From Bacteroidota bacterium (lineage in GTDB: Bacteria; Bacteroidota; Bacteroidia; JAADEI01; JALVCQ01): 32,024 nt of DNA. The position numbers and the translations under genes were made by a program. Position 1 is the first letter of the stretch, and each line of letters begins with the position of its first letter. Under the pieces are notes generated by a model, which searched no databases, was not told the origin of the DNA, and worked only from the letters and a program-made list of their open reading frames with translations. Of this stretch, positions 17,196 to 24,789 are shown in pieces. The stretch spans positions 1 through 32,024 of the forward strand of contig JALVCQ010000091.1 of assembly GCA_027009805.1 (NCBI GenBank), read 5' to 3'.

Positions 17196-18860
17196 CTACA
17201 ACCGTTCTTTTATCAGATCCGCCACCCGAAAAGCGTTGGCGTAGATGGTCCATGTATAAGGGATGCTTCCGCCGGTGGGCATGAAACTGCCGTCGGTGAC
17301 GTAGAGGTTATCGGCATCGTGAACCCGACAGGAAGGATTGAGCACGGAGGTGCGCGAATCAGTGCCAAAGCGGCATCCGCCGGCTTGCAAGTTGGAGGGC
17401 GGATAGGTGCTCACGCTGCCGGTGACGTCCTGAGCGCCCATCTCGTGAAGGATTTCTCGGGCCCGCGCCACCAGAAAGCGCCCCACTTTCAGGTCATGGG
17501 GGTGGTAGCCCAGCCGCACCTTCGCCACCGGGAGTCCCCATTTGTCTTTGACCGAACGAGAAAGCGTCACGTAGCAATCGGCATGCGGCATCCAATCGGC
17601 AAAGACCTCGAAGCGCAGGCGCCGCTGCTGCTGAAAAGCTTTCATCAGGCGCTGTTTCAGCGGTCGTCCGATGCGCAGGCGGTCGCCGTCCCACTTTTGC
17701 CGTATGGCCTTGCGGATGGGGTTGTCATGTTCAAATAAAAAGTCGATGATGCCGCCTTTGATGGGGCGGCCCGTGTGGGGATCGTCAAAGACATACCATT
17801 CCACGGCCGAGCGGTTGACGAACACGCCGCGGCGGCGCAGGGCGGCTGCCTGCGCCTGTGGCAGGTCGTTATAGGCAAAGGTGCCGAACCCCGACCCCCC
17901 GGCGGAAAAGATGAGATGTCGCCCCAGTTGCCCATGGGCGTTGCCGATGCCGTCGGGATACTCTTTATTCTGGCTCATCCGCAGCAGTCGGACGGTCTCG
18001 ATGGCCTGACAGGCCACCACGAAGAGGCGGGCCGTTACCGACTGGCGTTTTCCTTCGGCATCGAAATACCATGCCCGCCGGATGCGGTGCCGGCCGTCGC
18101 TTTCCAGCGCAAAGACGTGGCTCAGCGGGCGCAAGTCCACCCGCCCCGTTTGCAATGCCGGCTCGATGAGCGCAGCCCGGGCGCTGCCCTTGGCGTCGGA
18201 CGCACAGCCATAGCTGCCGCAATAGTTGGAATAATAACAACTGCGGCGCCCTGCTTCGGGGCGGCTGAGGATGGCCCGCGGCGTCGGGATGACCGCTATG
18301 CCCAGCCGTTGCGCCGCCGCATCGATCCACTGCGATACCACGTTCTCATCCAGCGGTGGATAGGGAAAGTCAGGCCGACTTCTCGGCGGCTGCCACCGAT
18401 AGGGTACCGCCCGCCCCGAAATGCCGATGACGGTCTCGCATTTCGTGTAGTAAGGTTCGAGGTCTTCGTAAGTGATGGGCCAGTCAGTCACAGCGGCACC
18501 TTCGATGTCGCCGAACTCCGACCGCAGGCGGAAATCCACCGGATGCATCCGGTGAAAATATCCGCTCATCAGGTTGGACGAGCCACCCACGCAGTTGCCG
18601 TTCCAGAAAGAAGCACCCGAACGGGCGGTGGAAACAGCTTCCCACCCCTTGCCGGACGGTGTTTCCAGCACCTGCGGTTCTTCCAAATACGACGAAGCGT
18701 ACGCATCGCGCCGACAGCAGGCCATCTCATCTTTCCGGAAATCAGCCGTTTTGAAATAGGGTCCCTTCTCGAGCACCACCACCCGAAACCCCGCCTTTGC
18801 CAGCTCGTAAATAATCGGACCGGCACCCGCACCGCTGCCGATGACGCACACGTCAAACAT
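17196..18860 (-). CDS. GMC family oxidoreductase
   Basis: 554 aa. MFDVCVIGSGAGAGPIIYELAKAGFRVVVLEKGPYF (FAD-binding), FWNGNCVGGSSNLMSGYFHRMHP, C-terminal GGCRFGTDSRTSVLNPSCRVHDADNLYVTDGSFMPTGGSIPYTWTIYANAFRVAD. Confidence 0.94.
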   Translation of the reverse strand: MFDVCVIGSGAGAGPIIYELAKAGFRVVVLEKGPYFKTADFRKDEMACCRRDAYASSYLEEPQVLETPSGKGWEAVSTARSGASFWNGNCVGGSSNLMSGYFHRMHPVDFRLRSEFGDIEGAAVTDWPITYEDLEPYYTKCETVIGISGRAVPYRWQPPRSRPDFPYPPLDENVVSQWIDAAAQRLGIAVIPTPRAILSRPEAGRRSCYYSNYCGSYGCASDAKGSARAALIEPALQTGRVDLRPLSHVFALESDGRHRIRRAWYFDAEGKRQSVTARLFVVACQAIETVRLLRMSQNKEYPDGIGNAHGQLGRHLIFSAGGSGFGTFAYNDLPQAQAAALRRRGVFVNRSAVEWYVFDDPHTGRPIKGGIIDFLFEHDNPIRKAIRQKWDGDRLRIGRPLKQRLMKAFQQQRRLRFEVFADWMPHADCYVTLSRSVKDKWGLPVAKVRLGYHPHDLKVGRFLVARAREILHEMGAQDVTGSVSTYPPSNLQAGGCRFGTDSRTSVLNPSCRVHDADNLYVTDGSFMPTGGSIPYTWTIYANAFRVADLIKERL

Positions 18861-19407
18861 GGCCGCCGTGCCGCTTTTGCATCAGCACCTCATACCGGGT
18901 TTTCGCATCCGGGCGAGGCTTTCCTTCGTAATGATGCAACCAATGCCATCCCGCCTTTTCCACATTGCCGCCGTATATCGGGTCGGAAAGCAGCGCTTCC
19001 AGCACCACCGAAATCATGCGGGACAGCCAACCGTCACCCTCCTCGGCCATGGCGTTGACCATGGCTGCTTGGGCTTCCGCATCCAGCGCCGTAAACGAAC
19101 GCCCGTGCATCTTCTTTGCCCGCCTGTCAAGGTCATCAATGCCTTTCACGATAAGCCGCTGAATGTCAGGATCATAAAACGGGTCGCTCAGCGTCCAGCG
19201 TAAAAATTCCAGTGCATGGATTGCATCGGCGCCCGGCCCTAATTCATCATCAGGCAAGATGATCTGCATGACCCGCCGGGCAATGGCGGCCTGTCGCCGA
19301 GATAACGGCCCGCCCGTGTCCGGCGAGCAACGCATCCACACCGGCACCGAAGAAGCCAGCACCAGCGCAGCGGATCCTTTGATAAACTCCCGACGCGTCA
19401 GCGGCAT
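18853..19407 (-). CDS. Gluconate 2-dehydrogenase subunit 3 family protein with Tat-type signal
   Basis: 184 aa. MPLTRREFIKGSAALVLASSVPVW twin-arginine motif; RRQAAIARRVMQIILPDDELGPGADAIHALEFLRWTL typical of the subunit-3 family; overlaps the GMC gene by 8 nt. Confidence 0.85.
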   Translation of the reverse strand: MPLTRREFIKGSAALVLASSVPVWMRCSPDTGGPLSRRQAAIARRVMQIILPDDELGPGADAIHALEFLRWTLSDPFYDPDIQRLIVKGIDDLDRRAKKMHGRSFTALDAEAQAAMVNAMAEEGDGWLSRMISVVLEALLSDPIYGGNVEKAGWHWLHHYEGKPRPDAKTRYEVLMQKRHGGHV

Positions 19408-19410
19408 CGC

Positions 19411-20625
19411 TCATATTTTCATCCGAAGAGAGAGCATCGCTCCCATGCTGGTCTTGCGCGGGAGCCCCAGCAGATACGGCACCTTGATCATCACTTCCCA
19501 CGCCGGCTTTCGGTAGCCCGCCTGCACGCCGAAGCCCGCCACGCCTGCGGCGTTCCATTGCACCAGCGGTCGAACCACCCAGGCGTGCCGGTCCGACAGG
19601 ACGTCGCCGCCGGCCTCAATCCGCCAATAGGGCGTGTAGCCCATCGGCCACACCATGCCGTTGAGGAAGAACGTCCGTCCGCCGGTGGTATAGTTCAGCG
19701 CCAGTTTTACGTCGCCGGTCACCGGCGGCAACGGCGTTGTTGAAGTCGATACGGAGACGCCTTCGAGGCTGTCCAGGCCGCCTTCCAGCAAGGTGAGTAT
19801 GGTCTCCCGGCGGACGGTATCGAACGGGTCGGCGGCACGGGCGGCGAGTTGCACGTTCCACCGGTCGGTGGTGCCCGGCGGCGAAAAGACCAGCCCCCAA
19901 TCGTCGAACAGCAAGGCCACCCGCCACGGCCCCAGCGTTCGTTCCCATCCCAGCGAAAACATCAAGGCTATGGCATCGGCCGCCCTCATTTCCCGCTCGA
20001 ACACGCCCGTCAACGCAATCGTATCCGCCGATTCGGGAAAATAGAGGCTGCCCGCCTCTGCAATCACCTGCTGAGAGGCCACCTGTCCCACCCCCAGCGC
20101 CAGCCGCCAACCGCTGCGTCGAACGCCCACCTGAACGGCGGTCAGCCGTTGGGCTGCCAGATGGCCCGATCGCCAGTGATAGTAGCTTCCCGGCGGATTG
20201 CCCACCGAAAGAAAGCGCGCCAGATCGGCGTCCGCCCGAATCCACAGGCGGGTCACATTCCGCACCGCTATCCATCCAACCAGATCGGACCGAAAACGCC
20301 GGTGCCACATCAGTGAAAACGGCATCACTTCCATAAAAAATCCCCGCGGGCTGATCTCAGAAGGAATAATAATCGGCGGATTCAGCGTATCCGGATTGAT
20401 ACCAAACCCGTTCGATCCACCCGCCTCGGGACCTCGATAATAAAGGGAAGGATTCCATACGCCCGTGGTCATGCCATCCAATGCAAAACCGCGACTTAGA
20501 AAATTCGAAGCGTTGTGAAAGCCGCTTTGAAAGACCACTTCATTGCGCGGTTGGGTCGAATCCGCCGCCGTCAGGCGAAACAAACCCAGCCCGCTGACGG
20601 CCAGTAGCAAGAAAAAACGCGTCAT
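19411..20625 (-). CDS. Hypothetical secreted protein, probable outer-membrane beta-barrel
   Basis: 404 aa. Signal peptide MTRFFLLLAVSGLGLFRLTAA; alternating hydrophobic/aromatic strands (GVRRSGWRLALGVGQVASQQ, LGPWRVALLFDDWGLVFSPP, DVKLALNYTTGGRTFFLNGMVWPMGYTPYWRIEAGGDV). Family not recognised with certainty. Confidence 0.6.
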   Translation of the reverse strand: MTRFFLLLAVSGLGLFRLTAADSTQPRNEVVFQSGFHNASNFLSRGFALDGMTTGVWNPSLYYRGPEAGGSNGFGINPDTLNPPIIIPSEISPRGFFMEVMPFSLMWHRRFRSDLVGWIAVRNVTRLWIRADADLARFLSVGNPPGSYYHWRSGHLAAQRLTAVQVGVRRSGWRLALGVGQVASQQVIAEAGSLYFPESADTIALTGVFEREMRAADAIALMFSLGWERTLGPWRVALLFDDWGLVFSPPGTTDRWNVQLAARAADPFDTVRRETILTLLEGGLDSLEGVSVSTSTTPLPPVTGDVKLALNYTTGGRTFFLNGMVWPMGYTPYWRIEAGGDVLSDRHAWVVRPLVQWNAAGVAGFGVQAGYRKPAWEVMIKVPYLLGLPRKTSMGAMLSLRMKI

Positions 20626-20631
20626 GTAAAG

Positions 20632-22704
20632 CTATTTAACAGGAATGTTTGTGGTGGTTTCTGCATACACCGAAAAGTGAAGGGCATAATCGTCGTAAAA
20701 TACGACATGACGGTTGGGCGGCCGGGTATTCATTTCCGCCCTCACTATCCAATGGGTGCCGCTTTGCCATGTCTGCATCCGTTCCGGCGTGAGCGGGACC
20801 CTGCCTTTGCTTTCGGTGGTATCGAACACCCGCCCCATCGGGTCGGACGAGGCGCCTTGCGGCTCGGCCGGTTGAATTTGCATGGGTCCGTCGATAAACA
20901 GCGAGTCGAGAATCCGCCCGCCGGCGGAATCCCATACATACGCCTGGATGCGTATCGCCACGGGATATTGATTAGCGGCTTTCCAGTGCATCCACATCAC
21001 CGAGGCCCCGCCGTCCATCGGCAAGTCGGTCATTTCAAAGGTATCGGAGACCCGCAAGTCTTGAATGCGCACCCGCAGCGGCAATTCATACTCCACCCCC
21101 ACGGAAAATGACGACTGTTCGGTCATGAATTGGTCCCGCCGGCCGGGAAAAGCGGTCGGGTTGGCAATGATTCGCCCTTTTATCATCCACCGATCGGGTG
21201 ACAGGTTGATCAAATCGGTGATGTTCGAGTGAACGCTGTCGAACACCAGCGAGTCCTGCACCGGCCACCCGGCGGGGTCCGACATCCCGTCGATGCGGTG
21301 CGTTTGCCCCAACAGCGAAGAAGTCAGCGAAACAGCCTGAGAAGGCGCCAGGCGAACGGCCTGCAACGAATCAATCCGGAAGGAAAAGTCCATGCCGAAG
21401 GCATTTTCCATAAAAAATTTCACCGCCGCCTCCCGAAAGTGAAACGCCCCCCACCGCTTTGCCGACACATCATCCACAGCAACCTCCTCCCGAAAATCGA
21501 CGGTGTCTTTTCCCAGATAGCCGCGGACATACGCCAGCCGCTGATTGCGCAACGAAGAAAAGACACGCACGCTGTCTTGCGCAGTGAGCGTGATGACGCC
21601 GACGGAAGAGTCCATCCGCAGGCGCCGGACGGCAAAAGAAACGTTGAAAGAGTCGCCGTCGATGCCGCGCAAGTCGGAATGGTAGCCCGCCAAGTCTATC
21701 TCTACCGAATCCCGCCGGGCCGTTCCATCGGGCGAAGCAGGCACGTCCACCTGAATTTCCAGCGGCGCGCCGTTGCGCCTAAGATCCGGCGCCTGATAAA
21801 TCAGGTGCATGCCTACGGGAAAGGTATGTTCAAGGCCTAACACCAGCGTGCCCGACCGGTAGCGCACTTCTTCGATTTGCTGATCATCAAGGTGATATAT
21901 CACATCGATGGAATCGTGCACGATGTCTTGCTCCGGAAAGCGGGCCGTAGCTGACTGCACCCGCATATCGGCCGTGGTCACCTTGATCTGAAGGGCGTCG
22001 TTGGTGTCGATGACGATAGGATAGACGGGCGTGCCCGGACTGCTCACGTTCACCATCTGGGCCGTCAATTGCCCTTCGATGGTCAGCCCCGCCATGCTGA
22101 ACTGGCTGGTATGGGTCTGCCCCACCGCCAGATAGGGAATGGAATCGCGCAATACCACCGTGCCCAAGTTCTTGTTGCGGACTTCGAGCACGAGCTCCCG
22201 CAAGTCTATCTTAAACCCGTTGGTCACTTCCAGCGTCATCGTCCCCGCCAGAAAAGCGGCCTGCACAAACAGGTCGGTGATGTCCACGTCCACCGGCGGC
22301 GAGTGTGAATCATCGAAACTGTCGATAAACCGAAGTTTCCCGTGATTCAGCAAAATATCGTTGCCCAGGCTGTCGTTCATGGCCCGGGCGATTTGTCCAA
22401 GCGTGACGCCGGAAGTGGACACCCGCGTGCCCAGCGTGAGGTTTTCGATCTTCTCGGAAGTGACGGTCATGGTGTCGTCCAGCATCAGTAAAGAATCCGC
22501 ATCGAAGCGGAATGCCGCCTGCCGGCTTCTCAACACCACTGTGCCGTCGTCATCCACACTCACCACCGAGTCGGGAAGCAGATCGACCAGCCGCCATTGG
22601 GATTTAAACAGCGGCAAATAAGCCTTTTGCTGCCAGACATCGCCATCCCGCCGGCAGGAAAGGATCAGCATCGCCGACAAGCCGAAAAATATCCATTTGC
22701 GCAT
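20632..22704 (-). CDS. Hypothetical lipoprotein, paralog 1 of tandem pair
   Basis: 690 aa. Lipobox MRKWIFFGLSAMLILSC|RRDGD; shares motifs with the adjacent ORF (LTLGTRxxTxxxTLGQIAR; VRNKNLGTVVLRDSIPYLA; VIDTNDAL; DSIDVIYHLD; YVRGYLGKDT). Confidence 0.8.
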   Translation of the reverse strand: MRKWIFFGLSAMLILSCRRDGDVWQQKAYLPLFKSQWRLVDLLPDSVVSVDDDGTVVLRSRQAAFRFDADSLLMLDDTMTVTSEKIENLTLGTRVSTSGVTLGQIARAMNDSLGNDILLNHGKLRFIDSFDDSHSPPVDVDITDLFVQAAFLAGTMTLEVTNGFKIDLRELVLEVRNKNLGTVVLRDSIPYLAVGQTHTSQFSMAGLTIEGQLTAQMVNVSSPGTPVYPIVIDTNDALQIKVTTADMRVQSATARFPEQDIVHDSIDVIYHLDDQQIEEVRYRSGTLVLGLEHTFPVGMHLIYQAPDLRRNGAPLEIQVDVPASPDGTARRDSVEIDLAGYHSDLRGIDGDSFNVSFAVRRLRMDSSVGVITLTAQDSVRVFSSLRNQRLAYVRGYLGKDTVDFREEVAVDDVSAKRWGAFHFREAAVKFFMENAFGMDFSFRIDSLQAVRLAPSQAVSLTSSLLGQTHRIDGMSDPAGWPVQDSLVFDSVHSNITDLINLSPDRWMIKGRIIANPTAFPGRRDQFMTEQSSFSVGVEYELPLRVRIQDLRVSDTFEMTDLPMDGGASVMWMHWKAANQYPVAIRIQAYVWDSAGGRILDSLFIDGPMQIQPAEPQGASSDPMGRVFDTTESKGRVPLTPERMQTWQSGTHWIVRAEMNTRPPNRHVVFYDDYALHFSVYAETTTNIPVK

Positions 22705-22705
22705 T

Positions 22706-24787
22706 TCAAAAAGGCACCTTTTGAAACACTTCGCCGAAAACAGTGAATGCCAGCCGATAATCCGAATACAGGATCACTTGCTTACCATCCGGCAAGGTTC
22801 TTCCCCGGGCGCGCACCACCCAATGGGTGGCCCGATTCATCCGCTCGGCATGTTCGGGCGTAATCGTCAGGGAAGCCTGATGATAAGCCATGCCGAACAC
22901 GCGTCCCAGAGGTGCCGCAGCCGACGGGTCTTTCAACGGCGCCGCAGCCACCGCAGCCGGTGCGGCAAACAACGAATCCACCACCTCGCCGACGGTGCTG
23001 TCGTAGGCATATATCTGCACATCCCACGCTATGGGATATTCATTAAAATAGCGCCAGAACAGCCGTACACTGTCGGCATCTCCCATATCCAACGGCGACA
23101 ACGGCAGCGTATCCTGCAAATGGACGTCTGTGACCGAGAGCCGAAGCGGTGCTTCTATGCGGACTTTTACCGCCAGCGCGGAGGTGTCGTAAAAAAAGTC
23201 GGTCAGTCGGGCCGGATCGCCAGAAGGATTGCGAAACACCGTGCCCGTCACTTCGATGCGGTCGGGCATATTGGCCAGGAAATCCACCAGATTGGAAGAA
23301 GTCGAAGACACCGGAATGGCAAGCACAGCCGGCGTCAGCGGTGCGTCTGCGGCGGCCGGCAGATGATAACGCCGTCCCAACAACGGCGCCGACAACACGG
23401 CATACCGCTTTGTATAACTATTGTATCCGGAAATCGACTGCACCACCACGTCGGCATCAAAACCGAAGGTGTTTTCCAACACCAGCGCCGCTTCCACTTC
23501 ATCAAAGCGCACTGCGCCCGCCGAGAAAAGGTCTCGCATCCAGGGCAACAAAGCCGTCCCCGCCGCCGCCGTGGTGTCTTTCCCCAGATATCCCCGCGCA
23601 TACCGCGGCCGCATCGACAAAAGCCGATAGCGCAAGTAGATGCTGTCTTGCAGCGAAAGGTGCACTTTGCGCCCCGTCGAGTCGAAGGAAAGCACCGTAA
23701 TCTGATAAAACGAGTTGAACGTGTCATGATCCCGCCCCGTGAAGTCGATGGCGTAGCCGTTCAATGCATAATTCTCATAGCGCCGGACGCTGTCGCCCGT
23801 GGGCGAAGGCCGCAACGCCCAATCCACCGCCAACGGCCGGCCCGTTCCATCGGTCACACCCGGCAACGAAAGATGAAAAAACATCGAATCGGGCATCGTA
23901 TGCACCGCCGTCACGTCCAAGTTGCCCGACTTCACCTCGGCATACACCAGCCGCAGCGGATCCAGATGATAATATACATCCAGGCTGTCGTTGACCATCT
24001 TTTGCGAAGGAAAAACGGCTACCGCTTCCTGCACATACATGTTACGCCCTTGCAGGTTGAGCGTTACCGCATCGTTTGTGTCAATGACGACCAGTCCGCC
24101 GCTGCCGGGCGAGCTCATCGACAACAACTCAAACAGCAACTTCCCTTCCACCGTCTTGCCCGACAGGTCGTAGCTGTCCACGAATGTGGAATTTTTCGCC
24201 AGGTAGGAAATGGTGTCCCGAATGACGGTGGTACCCAGATTTTTGTTGCGCAGCTCAAAGATGACGTTCTGTAAATCGATGGGCAGGCCGTTAAACAAGT
24301 TGATATGCAGTTTTCCGGAGATGAAGGTGGCTTGCTCGAACATCGCGGTGATATCGATTTCCGACGGATCCGCCGACACATCCGAAAAGGGCGGGATAAA
24401 CGCCGGACTGCCGTGGGCAAGAAGAATGGTCTGTCCCGCCGTCCCAAGTCCACGGGCGATTTGCCCCAACGTCATCTGATAGGTCACCGAGCGGGTGCCC
24501 AACGTCAGTGTTTTCAGCGAGACGTTTTTTTCAAAAGAAGTGTCGGGAAAATGCCAGAACTCGTCGAGGGTCATGCGGTAAACCGTCTTTTCCATCGATA
24601 GGATGAGCATTCCCGAAGAGTCGGGATGCACCCGACCCGACAGGGCTTTTTCCAGAGAAAGTTCCGACCGGATGAGCGGAAGGTGCGCCCTGACCGAAAG
24701 GAAATCGCCCTCTTTTCGACATCCCGCCGCTATTCCCACCACTATTCCCAACCACAAAGCCGGTTTCCACCACTTTCTATAATGCAT
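22706..24787 (-). CDS. Hypothetical lipoprotein, paralog 2 of tandem pair
   Basis: Start placed at ATG 24787 (MHYRKWWKPALWLGIVVGIAAGC|RKEGD, lipobox) rather than ORF start 24982, which lies inside comEC. Shares LTLGTRSVTYQMTLGQIARG, LRNKNLGTTVIRDTISYLA, VIDTNDAV, DSLDVYYHLD, YARGYLGKDT with paralog 1. Confidence 0.8.
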   Translation of the reverse strand: MHYRKWWKPALWLGIVVGIAAGCRKEGDFLSVRAHLPLIRSELSLEKALSGRVHPDSSGMLILSMEKTVYRMTLDEFWHFPDTSFEKNVSLKTLTLGTRSVTYQMTLGQIARGLGTAGQTILLAHGSPAFIPPFSDVSADPSEIDITAMFEQATFISGKLHINLFNGLPIDLQNVIFELRNKNLGTTVIRDTISYLAKNSTFVDSYDLSGKTVEGKLLFELLSMSSPGSGGLVVIDTNDAVTLNLQGRNMYVQEAVAVFPSQKMVNDSLDVYYHLDPLRLVYAEVKSGNLDVTAVHTMPDSMFFHLSLPGVTDGTGRPLAVDWALRPSPTGDSVRRYENYALNGYAIDFTGRDHDTFNSFYQITVLSFDSTGRKVHLSLQDSIYLRYRLLSMRPRYARGYLGKDTTAAAGTALLPWMRDLFSAGAVRFDEVEAALVLENTFGFDADVVVQSISGYNSYTKRYAVLSAPLLGRRYHLPAAADAPLTPAVLAIPVSSTSSNLVDFLANMPDRIEVTGTVFRNPSGDPARLTDFFYDTSALAVKVRIEAPLRLSVTDVHLQDTLPLSPLDMGDADSVRLFWRYFNEYPIAWDVQIYAYDSTVGEVVDSLFAAPAAVAAAPLKDPSAAAPLGRVFGMAYHQASLTITPEHAERMNRATHWVVRARGRTLPDGKQVILYSDYRLAFTVFGEVFQKVPF

Positions 24788-24789
24788 CG

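Noticed and set aside
22697-24274. 525-aa plus-strand ORF
   Set aside because: Antisense to paralog 2 of the lipoprotein pair, which has a lipobox and paralog support; product is H/R/Q-rich.
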